A DNA stretch of 64,000 bases from Dugong dugon (taxonomy: Eukaryota > Chordata > Mammalia > Sirenia > Dugongidae). The notes below the pieces were generated by a model, which ran no database searches, was not told the origin of the DNA, and saw only the letters and a list, made by a program, of their open reading frames with translations. The translations under genes and the position numbers were made by a program. The stretch covers positions 86,983,601 to 87,047,600 of the forward strand of contig CM057472.1 in the NCBI GenBank assembly GCA_030035585.1, read 5' to 3'. This document shows positions 43,129-54,856 of the stretch, piece by piece (the stretch's first letter is position 1; each line of letters starts with the position of its first letter).

Positions 43129-46100
43129 GGGAATTTAAACCTCTGCTTTGCTCTTCCTTAGAGTAGTCTACTAGCCCTGGAAGTTGTGCCCAGTGGTCAG
43201 ATAAGATGAAGATTTGCTTGGATGATTCACTATACACGTGCCATTCCATTCCACCTGCCTCTGCCAGTGCCTTTAAGAGTGAATACCAGATTCTATCGTT
43301 ATTTGAAAGAAAAGGGAAGCAGAGATGGTGATTCAGCATCCCCCCTGCCCTATTTCCATTCCTGCAACATTTCAGAGGTAGCTTCTCCCTCCATCTCCAT
43401 CAAATGTTCAGATTCATGCTTTCTGACCTCTAGAATTCCTCTGTCAGAGTCTAGGAAGCTGGCTTATTGGACCACCCTGAAAGAATGCTTAGGCCTCCAG
43501 CCTCTGAATACGGTTCTCTGAGACGAGATGTCCAGTTTGTTCTCTACAACAATAGCTGCCAGGCCAATTGCAGTTATGTAATAGGTTTCTTTTTTTAACC
43601 AGGTCTTGAAAACGTGTGCATTACCCTTTAGGTAGTAAGTGAAATTTAAAAAAAAAGCTGAAAATAAATCGGCTTTGCAAAGTGGGGCCGAAGCTTTTCT
43701 TTTAACTGCACCATTTTTTTTTTTTAATGTTTATTTTTTGATTCTTACTGCTTTTTAAGGAAATGATGGCAAGTAGTTACTTTTTAACCCTTTTCTAAGG
43801 GCCCAGCTCATCTTACACTATTGGCACTTGAGACTTTGGCCAGATGTAAAAGAAGAGGCCCCCTATAGGGTTACTCTGGAATGGAGGGATGATTCAAGGA
43901 GATGTTTTCATGTGTCCTCTGAAATGGGGTGGCTTCTGCTCCCCAAGAATCATTCTCTGCCCTGTTCTTTCCTTAAAGAGTCCCTTTCCAACTGGCACTG
44001 TGGTTGTCTGAAAACAAACATGTCTTTATGCCCAGATGTAAACGCTGAGAGCTGAAAGATGAGAGAAAGAAGTACAAGTGTGTGTACCTCAATTGTCCAT
44101 GACTGACACCAGAATTAATTATCTTTTTAACCCTCTTCAGCCACCACCTCTTTGCTTTCTTAAAATTTCATTAGCACTTTCAATATAGCAGATTGGCTTA
44201 GTGGTTATGCAGTCTGCTCTGTGTATAACAGGCCCATTGTTCTACTATAATTTAGCTGTTTTTCTGATGGATGTGTTCATGCTACCCTCTTCTGTGCGTG
44301 GTGTGTGATAACTGGGGACTATGTAGATAACTAGAAGACGGCAGCCGGGTATGGGATTCCCCTACCAAGGTAAGGGCTAACGGAGTACGACCTGTGGGAT
44401 CTGATGCTGGAGGTGCAGAGTGAAAACAAAACCACCGTGGGAGGGAAAGTGTGACATCCGCAGAAAGCAGACCCCCCCCCCCCGCGCCTTATTTGTGCAC
44501 ACGGGCACTCAGTGGGGGAAGCCTTGAATCACCTCATTCCACTCCTCATTAGTATTTCTCCTCTGTGTTCTCTGACCATGCTTTCCTTCTTGGTGCGTGG
44601 AAAGCTATTAACTGTACACGCACGTGGCACATCTGTGAAGCCATTACTGCGCTGGATGGCTGTGTTTGTGTAAAATATTGAACATCCTGTGAAGATTTAT
44701 AATGGCTTCCCGCCCTATCTGCTAACTGACCCCCCTCTCTCTAGTTAAAGATATATTAACATCTCTGGTTCTACCTGGAGGAAAAACTCTTTGAAGTGAG
44801 ACCACATGAAGATAAAACACCCTTCTCTGACAGTCTCCCACTAGAATGAAGCATGGGGGGGCCTTCTAAGGTGGATCCCAGGGCAAGCAGGGGCTGCCCG
44901 AGACACAGGGGTGGGGCAGGTCTTCTCCAAGTCTGTAAGCCCCTTTCTTTCTGGTCTTTGTCCCCACTGTGAGCCAGCATTCCCAGGCATGAACTGGGCA
45001 GACTTGTGGCCACACAGTTATTCATCCAGCCCTTGTGATACCTTGCTGATATCATAGATCTCAGATCCAAGAGGCTCTCTACCAACTTGAGTTATGTTTT
45101 GGTTACAAAGGATCAAGTGATTTCCTTGAAAGTCAGTCTCCACTCTTCTATTTCACTGGTGGAGATGCACTGGGGGTGAACCAGGAGTTGAGGTAGGAGG
45201 TGAGGAAACAGTGGTCCACCCCAGTGCAGAGCTGGCAGGGCCTGGCTTAAAGAGGTTTTTCAGACCACTGATCTCACCAGCAAGTGACTCTAGTAGTTGT
45301 GGGTGATTTAGGGCTTTCATTCTTCTAAGGTTGCTGAAATCTCTCATCACCCTTTCTCAGCCCACTTGTGGCTCAAACCCTAACTGAAAGGGGCCCTGTT
45401 CCACAGAATGTTGCATTCCTGTGATGCTGGAATCATGTGCATGGCGTTGGAGAGTCTGCAGGGAAGAAGGTGCTGGTGCCTCTGACTCTAATAATCAGCT
45501 CTCTCCTTCCACCACTGCCCCCAGGACACGCCACCCAGAGTCAGCCCCTGGCACCCGGTGCAGCATGCTCCTGGAGCAGAGAGTGGCATGAGGCAGTGTC
45601 TGTGGCAAAGGGGAGAATGTATGCTGAGCCTTGAGAGGTGCCGATTGGCTGGCAGTGAGGTAATGCAGTGCAGTCTAAATGTGGAAGCAGCAGAACCAGC
45701 ACTGAGGGCATGCTTGCTTGGCAAGGCTGAGGTGCTAGCCAGCCATCTGAAGGACAAGGTCTCCAAGGGGTTCTGCAGACCTTGTGCAGCCAGCTAGCTC
45801 ACAGGGAAGGGTCTGTGTGACTGCAGTCAAATGGCAAGACCTGCGTTGTCATTATTGTTCCCTGCCCCTAAACCCAGTGAATGCCACTGTAGTTCTGACT
45901 TCTGCTTTGAAATGGGGACCTCACAGTAAGGATAACAGAGGAGTTTAAAATGAGAGTCTGAACTCTAAGACCACCTGCCCAGGTAGTATGAGTGGCAGTC
46001 AATACCGCTGTTGAGGACTGGGATGGTTTCCAGGATAAATAATGGTTTAACTCCTTTAATGATATGAACCTCCCCAGAGGTCCTTCCTGAATACAGGTCT

Positions 46101-46430
46101 AGGTTCATAACTGTGCCAGGAGTCCATACCCAATCTCCTCATTCCAGCCCATTTCTAACTACTTAGTGTCAGTGGCAATTTTAGCGATGAGGAATTGAGG
46201 CATTCAGTAGGATACTATGGGGTATGCTTTCTGCCCTTTAGTAAGACACCTCTTCAAGGACAGAGCTGGCCTCTCAGGAAAGCTCTTCTGAGGCTTAGCA
46301 GCTTCCAGGGATCAGAGGTGGTGCTCAATGAACACTTTAGGTCACTAAAAAAGTGGTAGCTGTGTACTTATTCTTCGTGTTGCCGTGGGCTTTGGGAGTG
46401 ACAAGGACATGGGACTTTGCCCTTGAGAAG
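43129..46430. other. Longest repeat-poor stretch, 3.3 kb
   Basis: Apart from short A/T runs near 43640 and 43718 and a C-run at 44472-44483, I recognise no interspersed repeat. 44200-44760 has more CpG than its neighbours and looks complex and non-repetitive. Open frames here (43222-43521, 44771-45085, 45488-45766) have no domain I can name. A reasonable place for regulatory sequence, but nothing is shown. Confidence 0.5.
44472..44483 (+). repeat. Poly-C run
   Basis: Twelve consecutive C followed by GCGCC. Mononucleotide runs of C this long are uncommon and unstable. Confidence 0.95.
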
Positions 46431-46434
46431 GTCA

Positions 46435-46955
46435 TTGATGCATTTATTCAACAAATATTTACAGACTATTTCTTACAGTCCTGGCACTGTTCTAAGTGTT
46501 CAGGCTATCGTGGTGAGCAGAACAAGGTCCCTGGTTTCATGCAGCTAGTATTTTAAAGGGAGATACAGGCAAAAAAGTAAACATATAAAACTTTTCAAAG
46601 GGCTACGAATAAAATGGAAGGAGATAATAAGAAAAAGAGTGACTAGAGGTTGAGGCTACTTTGGTTTGATGGTCAGGGATAACTTCTCTAAAGAGGTGAC
46701 AGTAAAACTGAGACCCCGATGAAGCAAAGAACATGGCTGTGAGAAGATCTAAGAGGAAATTGTTCCAGGCAGAGGGAGCTGTAGGGACAAAACCCAGAGC
46801 CAGGACAAGCTTGATGTTCTAGGAACAGAAAAAAAAAATAACAGTAAACAAAAGGGAAAGTGATATGTGATAAGGATAGAAAAGGGGGAGAATCCCGATC
46901 CTGTAGGACCTTGCAGGCCATGGAAAGTGATTAGAATGTTAAACTTTAGGGTAGG
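46435..46955 (-). mobile_element. L2 LINE 3' end
   Basis: Antisense L2: 'ggcactgttctaagtgttca', 'gagcagaacaaggtccctgg', 'gttccaggcagagggagctg', 'ctgtaggaccttgcaggcca'. Terminal 'catttattcaacaaatattt' is the L2 end. Confidence 0.87.
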
Positions 46956-47119
46956 TCACAGGGTTGAATATCCAATGATAAATGTTCCAGCAGTTAATGA
47001 CAACTTCTACTCTGCCACTCAGCTGGAGCAAAGTCTCCTTAAAGTGGGATCATCCTCGATTATCTACCATTAGCCCAAATACTGTCTTTTCTCCAAAATT
47101 ATACTGGCTATATACTATT

Positions 47120-47312
47120 GGATGTTTATTTTGACTCAGACACTGAGCTCAGTGTTGATATACATTGTTGTATTTAATCCACATAAAACCTATAAGGTGG
47201 ATGGTGGAATCTACATTTAACAAATAAGAAAATTTATGCTCAGAAAGATAACTCTCCCAAGATCACTTATCTGGGAAGAGGTATAATAGAGGTTCAAACT
47301 CATAAGAGAGAT
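47120..47312 (-). mobile_element. MIR SINE
   Basis: Antisense: 'cagacactgagctcagtgtt', 'tatttaatccacataaaacc', 'acaaataagaaaatttatgc', 'cccaagatcacttatctggg'. Confidence 0.8.
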
Positions 47313-47439
47313 GGACTTTTGGCATTCTTGGTTCAGGGTGAATAGCTCAATAAATAGTTTTTGTGTGTGAGGAGAGAGATGGGGAGAAGCAGAAAGAAAG
47401 AGGGAGGGAATGGGAGAGACTGAATATCATAAGGTCATG

Positions 47440-48548
47440 GGTAGGTAGGTGCCATTGAGTTGGTTCTAACTCATAATGACCCTATGTGCAACAGAATGAA
47501 ACATTCCCCAGTCCTGAGCCGTCTCCACAACCCTTGTTATGCTTGAGCCCCTTGTTGTAGCTACTGTGTTGATCCCTCTTGTTGAGGGTCTTCCTCTTTT
47601 TCGATGACCCTTTACTTTACCAAGCATGACGTCCTTCTCCAGGGACTGGTCCTTCCTGATAACATATCCAAAGTATGTGAGATGAAGTCTCGCCATCATC
47701 GCTTCTAAGGAGCATTCTGGCTGTACTTCCAAGACAGATTTGTTCATTCTTCTGGCAGTCCATTGTGTAATTCAATATTCATCGCCAAAACCATAATTCA
47801 AAGACGTCAGTTCTTCTCAGTCTTCCTTATTTTTTGTCTAGCTTTCGCATGCATATGAGGCAATTGAAAACACCATGGCTTGGGTCAGGCTCACGTTAGT
47901 CCTCAAAGTGACATCTTTGCTTTTGAACACTTTAAGGAGGTCTTTTGCAGCAGATTTGCCCAATGCAATGCATCTTTTGATTAAGACTGCTGCTTCCACA
48001 GGTGTTGATTGTGGATCCAAGAAAAATAAAATGCTTGACAACTTCAGTCTTTTCTCCGTTTATCATGATGTTGCTTATTGGTTTAGTTGTTAGGATTTTT
48101 GTTTTCTTTATGTTGAGTTATAATCCATACTGAAGGCTGTGGCCTTTGATCTTCATCAGTAAGTGCTTCAAGTCCTCTTCACTTTCAGCAAGCAAGGTTG
48201 TGTCATCTGCATATCGTAGGTTCTTAATGAATCTTTCTCCAATCGTGATACCCCATTCTTCTTCACACAGTCCAGCTTCTCACATTGTTTGTTTAGCATA
48301 CAGATTGAATAAGTATGGTGAAAAGATACAGCCCTGACATACACCTTTCCTGATTTTAAACAATGCAGTAACCCCTTGTTCTGTTTGAATGACTACTTCT
48401 TGATCTATGTACAGGTTCCTCATGAGCACAATTAAAGTCTGAAATTTCCGTTCTTTTCAATTTATCCATAATTTGTTATGATCCACACAGTTACATGCCT
48501 TTGCATAGTCAATCAAACACAGGTAGCCATCTTTCTGGTATTCTCTGC
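47440..48548 (-). mobile_element. RTE-type LINE, 5'-truncated 3' half
   Basis: Antisense RTE: starts with the 3' end 'taggtgccattgagttggtt', continues 'ctccagggactggtccttcc', 'gctgcttccacaggtgttga', 'ttcttgatctatgtacaggt', and stops near 'tctggtattctctgct' at 48548. It covers the same region as 21503-22489 and slightly more, on the opposite strand. Two broken coding pieces remain. Confidence 0.93.
47466..48041 (-). pseudogene. Broken RTE ORF, carboxy-terminal part
   Basis: Two separate minus-strand remnants: 47838-48041 (LDPQSTPVEAAVLIKRCIAL, then LLKVFKSKDVTLRTNVSLTQ) and 47466-47747 (SVLEVQPECSLEA, LTYFGYVIRKDQSLEKDVML). They match the carboxy-terminal segment that also survives in the copy at 22150-22347. 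Stops and frameshifts separate them. The reverse transcriptase catalytic region (48150-48250) is out of frame. Non-functional. Confidence 0.88.
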
Positions 48549-48549
48549 T

Positions 48550-48752
48550 TTAGTTAAGCTAGGACAATTTTGTACCCCAGGGGACATTTGACAATGTCTG
48601 GAGACATTTTTAGTTATGACTGGAGGGAGGGGTGCTACTGGCATCTAGTGGGTAAAGACTAGGGATGCTGGTAAACATCATATGATGCACAGGACAGCAA
48701 AGAACTATCTGGCCCCAAATGTCAATAGTACTGAGGTTGAGGAAGTCTTGGT
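48550..48752 (+). mobile_element. MER20 hAT DNA transposon
   Basis: 'ccaggggacatttgacaatg', 'tctggagacatttttagtta', 'ggtgctactggcatctagtg', 'gatgcacaggacagcaaaga', 'ggccccaaatgtcaatagta'. The left terminal repeat is degraded where the RTE abuts it. Confidence 0.85.
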
Positions 48753-49036
48753 TAAAGTCTTAGACAGTATTAACTGCTCTCTGATTCTCTCTTATTGATA
48801 TTGTTGCCCTCAGGTTACTGCCACACTGTATTTCTAGATACAGAACTGAAATCAAAGTGGAAATTTGAGATTCCATTGGGATAATAATTCTTTCCCAGCA
48901 CTCTTTGCTGAGTAAGCTGTGGGCCATGAGGGGGGATGAAGATCTTATCTGTGGGATGAGCAGGTCCTGGGGGGCAGAGCCCTGGTGCTGTCCTGCATTG
49001 GCCCTGTGGCTTAGGGGAGACATTAGTTAACTTTCT
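48753..49036. other. Unassigned sequence
   Basis: Nothing recognised. Confidence 0.4.
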
Positions 49037-49037
49037 A

Positions 49038-49186
49038 TGTTGTAATTCCCCCCAACTGTAAAATGGAGGTGATAATGTCCCTTCCAGCCACCTTTCAGGT
49101 TTGTTGTGAGAATTCCATGAGATAATCAATGTGAAAGTGCTTTCATAAAAGTCCCATATAAATGTGTTATTACTAATCCTTATACC
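49038..49186 (+). mobile_element. MIR SINE
   Basis: 'caactgtaaaatggaggtga', 'gttgtgagaattccatgaga', 'tcaatgtgaaagtgctttca'. Confidence 0.8.
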
Positions 49187-50323
49187 ACTAATAAAGCTAA
49201 ACCAGTATTGTTCTGCCCCTGACAACACCAATTTGCTGACCATTAGAGTTCTGTACATTATAGTCTTAAAGAGCCATCAAGAGAACTGCAAGGGACCTCA
49301 AGAGCTTGCTCATAAGAAAGCGGCCAGTGATGTGCCTGGGAATTATTGAAGTGAGGTGGGGAGACATGTGGCTTCGTATGCAGTTACTCAAGTGGCCCTT
49401 GTTCACTTGCTTGCATCATCAGTACCTTTAGAAGTAATACAATAGCTTCATTAATAAAGTCCTGCCCTTCTCCTGCCTCTGCCAAGGCTCCGAGGCCTAT
49501 CTAAACAGAGTAATTAATTAATGGAAATGAAGAGAAAATATCTCAAGTAATGGCTACAGAAGATCAAATAGCAAGGAGGGAGAGACAAAATTTTTTCTCC
49601 GTTTGACACTGGGCAGTGCAAAGGAGGCTGGGAAAATTCCCAGGATTTCAGATCAACAGGTTGAGTATCTTGGGGAGGTCCTCTTACTCTTTTTTTCACA
49701 CTTAAGTATATAGAAAAGATACTGAGAGAAAAATATTGAACACCATCTGATACAGGCCAGTACTACACTGAAGGAGATTTTGTAGGAGTAAAGAGATTTG
49801 GAGTGCTGTAACATATGCAGGATCAACCTCATCAGGAGGGTAGAGGGAAAAGTTAGCTTAGTGGATGGGTTTCAGAAATACATAGATGAGTCCCCTGCAT
49901 AAGATGCCCCTCCAAATGACTCACTGGTATCTGAAATTCTTCAGAAAACTTAAGATAAAATCCTATTTCTTCCAAGGAGGGAGAACTAATACTGTCTTAA
50001 ATTTATCCTAAAGTATTATCATGTGATTATGAAATCTGAAGGAAGCCTTTCTCTAAATCCATCATTCAGATATGGGGCTCTAAATTCATGTCACCTTGCT
50101 TTGCCTGAGTATCTGTGTTTATTGGCTAACAGGGGTATAACCACAAACCTTCCCCTAATGTCACTGGTTAACATCTTTCTTGTGACCCCAAAGCCCTTTG
50201 CTGTTTCTCTTTGGGCATTTGAGTCTGATTGCCAAGGACTTGGTGAAACTACTCTCTACTTCCACTTCCATTTCTTTTCTCAGAGAGAGCCCCACAACAT
50301 CTCTGTGGGGTACAGGAAAGAAT
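49187..50323. other. Unassigned sequence
   Basis: About 1.1 kb with no family or gene recognised. Confidence 0.4.
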
Positions 50324-50324
50324 A

Positions 50325-50500
50325 CACCAGGGACCTGTGAGACCTCAGGTCTAGACCTGACTCTTCCATTAAATAGCTGTGACCTTGGACAAGCCACCAA
50401 AACTTATTGGGCCTTAGTTCCTCTGCATGTGAAGTGGCGGGGATTGGACTAGATGTCTCCAAGGGCCTTTCTGACTATAAGATTATGGATTGGGGATAGC
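50325..50500 (+). mobile_element. MIR-type SINE
   Basis: 'gacctcaggtctagacctga', 'aaatagctgtgaccttggac', 'gggccttagttcctctgcat', 'gattggactagatgtctcca', 'agggcctttctgactataag'. Confidence 0.83.
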
Positions 50501-51178
50501 TTTTCTTCCTTCTGTTTTGTTCAGGGAAACATCCTATCTCAATGCTGTGTTTCCCCCCTCTGTGAGTTCTTTCTAGGGAAGCCATGACTCAGGGGGATGC
50601 AAGGGGCGACCATGGTTCAAAAGGAGACAAGGGATGGATACGGTGGTTGATCCCTCTAGCAGATTATTGCCATCTCAGAGAGACATGGGTGGTGGACTAC
50701 TGCTGCCAAGTTCGGTAGAATTAGAAGTATGAGGACTTTAAAACTCACCCTTAAAGATACAGAACTCAAAAGGTCACTGGCTCACAGCTGTGGGCCAACT
50801 TGAATAGACAGGTTGACAAGATAAAGCACAGCCTGGACAACCTTACAAAGTATCAGTTGCTGGATTCCTCATTTTCATGGATAATTGCCACAGCCTTCAA
50901 TTTTAGGAACATGGCAGCGTATTTGTTGTACAATTTACTCCTCTTTCAGGTGATAGAAGCAGAGCCGAAGGAGTACATGTGACTCTGTTGCCCTCTAGTG
51001 GTTATAACAGAGCAGCATGCACAGCAACTCCCCCACAGTTAGACTTCTGTTGGCTTGGTGGTACAAGACATGAGTCAGTTCCTGCAACACAGAGGTTGAA
51101 GGGGTCTCAGGTTGTCCTTACAGCACAACTCTTGACCGAGATGAATGCAGAGGTGCATCATCCCTCCTGTTCCTAGGA
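50501..51178. other. Unassigned sequence containing a CTCF-like motif
   Basis: No repeat recognised. See 50988-51001. Confidence 0.4.
50988..51001 (-). promoter_or_regulatory. Candidate CTCF binding motif
   Basis: The plus strand reads TTGCCCTCTAGTGG. The reverse complement CCACTAGAGGGCAA fits the CTCF core at 13 of 14 positions (last base A instead of C/G). Not in a recognised repeat. Same orientation as the motif at 19923. Confidence 0.45.
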
Positions 51179-51179
51179 T

Positions 51180-51265
51180 TCAGATTTGCAGCACAGAGAC
51201 ATGATGTTTTGCCCAGAGTCACACAGTACCCCGCTGCAGAACTGGACGCACCTGCTTTTTCTGAG
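51180..51265 (-). mobile_element. MIR SINE fragment
   Basis: Antisense: 'ttgcccagagtcacacagta', 'ctgcagaactggacgcacct'. Short and diverged. Confidence 0.6.
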
Positions 51266-53228
51266 ATCAGGTGCCTTGGGATTCAGGGCAGCTTAGGCAC
51301 CTGGAATCTGCCCTCACAGTCACATGTCTGCTCTGTCATTTCCACCTTGGTTAGATGCTGTCTCTAGCAAACAGATATCATTATGTGGTTTTCAAATCAA
51401 CACTCCCCAAGGGGAGCTGGTTAATATGGATGAGGCTTTTTAACATTTGGCTTTGAAGACAGGGTTATATGCAATTATAGTGGAAGGAGCCAGCATCTTA
51501 GTATTAGGCTAATGTTTGCAGAGAAGCAAGGCAGTCTGGGGTTATTTGCCATCTCTGGGACTCAGGGCCTTTGCAAGGTGTCTTATTGTGGTGCAGGCTT
51601 TAGATGATTTTTCAAGTACACTGGAAGATAAATCTAGGTGGAGATTATTCCAGGAAGGCTAGAACCCCTAGACACTAGTTGTAACAAAAGGGCTAAGTTG
51701 CTACAGGTCATCTGTGTGTGTTCTTGATCTTGGCCTAAAGAAGAGAGCTCCCCTAGGATTCCCCTTACTCTGACTTTTGTCCTTAGTAACAGACAAGAGG
51801 TCTAATTTATGAAGAGGCTGAGGAGTACAGTGGGTTGAGAAGACATACAACATACCCTCTACAGCTAGGGGAGCGTCCAAATGTCTATGAGGCAGGGACA
51901 AGGCTAACTTCAGTGGGTCAACTCCCCTTGCCCTTTGGGGCAAGCATCCCTCCATTTATCTAATGATCTCTTGTTTGTACTTCCCCTTCTAACAGTTTAA
52001 TCTGTGGAAACGAAATGGAGGCAAATAAAACATTTCACGGCATTTAAGAGGTATTTTTTGAAAACACAGTGACCTTCCATCTATGGACCTTTGGAATGCA
52101 CCCCATGCTGGTCAAACTATGGAGGGTTTAAATTATTCCCTATTACAGTATGTTGCATTTCTTCCTTTGAAAATGAGGAGCTTGAATTTTCTTTCTTACT
52201 ACATAAATGAAATTTAGTCTTACTTCTTATCCCCTACTCTCCCAAGTATATAGTTCATGTATAATAATCTGGTGCCTTCTAGTGGGAGTTCACCTAACAG
52301 TAAACACTCTATAGATGATTCTACAAGACCCAAAGCCACAGTCTTTGCCCACACACTTCTTGCCACCACCACCGAGTTCATTCTGTACCTTTCCACCTCC
52401 CACCACCACTGCCGACACCACCAACCTCCAGTCACTCACCCGATCCTGATGACTTTTGGTCCCTATATCCTTTTGTTAGTTTTTAACCAGATCACTCTAT
52501 TCTTACTCTATATAGAAATCTCTTTAGCCTTTGGGGAGTAGGGGCTTGTGAGCTAAAGTGCTAGGATATGATGGTAATTCAATGGTCTTCACTAGAAGGG
52601 CTAAATGGACAGGGAAGAGAGGAAGGGGGAGGAGGAGGGAATGGGGTCCCTTGAGGAGAAGAGGCTCACTGGGTGGTGCGGGGCTACAGGCCAGGCCAAG
52701 AAGTGGATGCATTAGGTGACATGGAGATTTCCGGAAATGCTTCACTGCAAGACTGCCACTCCTCCCCAGCTCACAGATGGCTGAAGTACCACCTTAAACT
52801 GGATTCAGCCATGTATTTTTTTAGCGATAAGAGTGGGAGTGCCACATAGGGAGGAGGGATGTATAAGAGGGCCTGGAGGACAGATTCACTTATTGCCCAG
52901 CTTTGTCCTGGATTGACACTGGCCTTGGGTGGCCAACAACAGAGACACTCCGGTGTTTGACCCACTTACTCTTGGCTGCGCTTTCTCGTTCCCAATCTGG
53001 TTGTTATACAGGATACAAATAGGGAAAGATGGCTGGGACTTATAGGCAAGCAGGTGGTTTCTACCAGCTGGTGCTAAAAAAGCCCCAACTTATAGATATT
53101 TATATTTCTCTCATAAACAACCTTCCCTTTCACACTTACTATAATGGTGTCAGAAATGCATGCTCCTTATCCTTTTGGGATTTTCTGCCCGCCCCGTTTA
53201 ATACTGCCCTTAATACTCATACCTGACT
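51266..53228. other. Unassigned sequence, 2 kb
   Basis: No repeat recognised, apart from a CCACCA-rich patch near 52364-52425. Confidence 0.42.
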
Positions 53229-53229
53229 A

Positions 53230-53890
53230 CAGATTTGAGAAGCCTTGGAACCACATTGTCTTAGAGGTGGAGCTACTTTCTTGGCCTTTGGCTTCTATGA
53301 CATCTGATTGTCTTCTTCCTTCATTTGCCTTTAGAGTTGTACTTCCTTTGGTTGCTTATAAAATGCCTGTGTTTCTGAAAATTCTATCTTTGGCCCCCTT
53401 TTTCTTCTCATATCTTCTTCCTGGACAATCTAAACTATCACCTTAATGCTAATGAGCCTCAAATCCAAATTTCTAGCCCAGATTACTCTCCTGGGCTTCT
53501 GACCTGGATTTCCAGCTTCCTATTAGACATCTCCACCTATTTGTCCCACAAGTATCTCAAAGGACACAAATCTAAACCTAAATTCCTTCTCTGCTCTACA
53601 AAGTTACTTCCCTAATCTTTCTCATTAGAGGAATAGAAATTAATGGAGAAAATGGAAAATTTTTATTCTTTCTGTCACTTGGGAAATACCTAGACTTTTT
53701 CCCCTTGCTTGTCTTATCTCCTCTTCTACCTTTTATATCTAATCTGTCAACAAGCCCTGTCAATTCTATTTCCCGAATGTCTTTCCAGATGAACTCTTCA
53801 CCTCTTTGTCTATTACACTGCTCTGGCTTAGGCTTTTATCAGCTCTACCTGGCCTCTGACATTTGCCTCCTTTTGTTTAGGAGCTGAGTT
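53230..53890 (+). mobile_element. L2 LINE, mid portion, sense
   Basis: 'gacctggatttccagcttcc', 'tattagacatctccacctat', 'gtcaattctatttcccgaat' and 'tttccagatgaactcttcac' are the sense counterparts of the antisense L2 blocks at 36900-37200. No intact frame. Confidence 0.75.
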
Positions 53891-54360
53891 ATGTTAATCT
53901 TTAATGAAAAGAAATCAGAATACAGTTTTATTTAGCTAAATTTTATTTTAATGGAATCTGCATTCTGGAATTTATATTCTTACAGAATGTCTTTGTCTTA
54001 GTTATCTGGTATTGCTAAAGCAGAAATACAAGTGAGTGGCTTTAATGAATCAAAATTTATTTTTGCACAGTTTAAGAGGCTAGAAGTCTGAATTCACGAC
54101 ACCAGCTCTAGGGGATGGCTTTCTCTTTCTCTTGGCTCTGGGGGAAGTTCTCTCTTTCTTTTCACCTTCTATTCCTCAATTCTTTGGAGATCTTCATGTG
54201 GCCTGGTATCTGTCTTCACCCATCTGTGCTTCCTTTCTTCTATGCCTAATCTGCTCTTTTATACCTCCAAAGTGATTCATTTAAAACATATCCTACACTG
54301 ATATTGCACTATTAACATAACAAAGTCCTCTTTCCAAATGGAATTACATACACGGGTATG

Positions 54361-54791
54361 TTGTTGTTAGGTGCTATCAAGTCAATTTTGACTCATCGTG
54401 ACCCGATGTGACAGAGTAGAATTGCCCCCATAGGATTTTCTAGGCTGTAGTATTTATGGGAAGGAGTCCTGGTGGTGCAATAGTTAGGCGCTCAGCTGCT
54501 AACCAAAAGATTGGCAGTTCTAACCCATCAGCGGCTCTATAGGAGAAAGATATAGCAGTCTGCTTCTATAAAGATTACAGGCTTGGAAACCCTGTGGGGC
54601 AGTTCTACTCTGTCCTGTAGGGTCACTATGAGTCAGAATTGACTTGATGGAAGTGGGTCTGGTTTTGGGTTTTTTGATCTTTATAGAAACAAATCACCAT
54701 GTCTTTCTACCACAGAGCTGCAGGGTGAGTTTGAACCATCAGCCTTTCAGTTAGCAGGCAAACGCTTAACCGTTGTGCCACTAGGGCTCCT
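54361..54791 (-). mobile_element. AfroSINE type I (outer), split by another AfroSINE
   Basis: Antisense halves: 54361-54461 ('gctatcaagtcaattttgac', 'ctaggctgtagtatttatgg') and 54678-54791 ('tctttatagaaacaaatcac', 'gttagcaggcaaacgcttaa', 'gccactagggctcc'). They rejoin at the central 'taatcttta' block. Confidence 0.94.
54463..54677 (+). mobile_element. AfroSINE type I (inner), full length
   Basis: Sense: 'ggagtcctggtggtgcaata', 'gctgctaaccaaaagattgg', 'gtctgcttctataaagatta', 'tgtcctgtagggtcactatg', 'gttttgggttttttga' tail. Flanks 'tatttatggga' / 'tctttatagaa' are a diverged target-site duplication (8 of 11). Confidence 0.96.
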
Positions 54792-54856
54792 AGCCACAGA
54801 TATAAGGGTTAGGTTTTACAGCACATATTTTTGGGGACATAATTCAATCCATAACA

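Larger units (their letters stand above)
53994..54856 (-). mobile_element. LTR, ERVL/MaLR-like, interrupted by nested SINEs
   Basis: Antisense LTR: 'tgtcttagttatctggtatt', 'gtggctttaatgaatcaaaa', 'aggctagaagtctgaattca' and 'gacaccagctctaggggatg', up to 54360. It resumes after the SINEs with 'aagggttaggttttacagca' and ends 'gggacataattcaatccata'. Related to 29961-30486. Flanks 'gtctt' / 'atctt' are a possible 5-base duplication with one mismatch. Confidence 0.83.

Noticed and set aside
48628..48642. CTCF-like 'tggcatctagtggg' in MER20
   Set aside because: The reverse complement breaks the GGC core of the motif, so it was not listed as a site.
48815..49258. 147-codon minus-strand frame
   Set aside because: Overlaps a MIR and has no recognisable domain.
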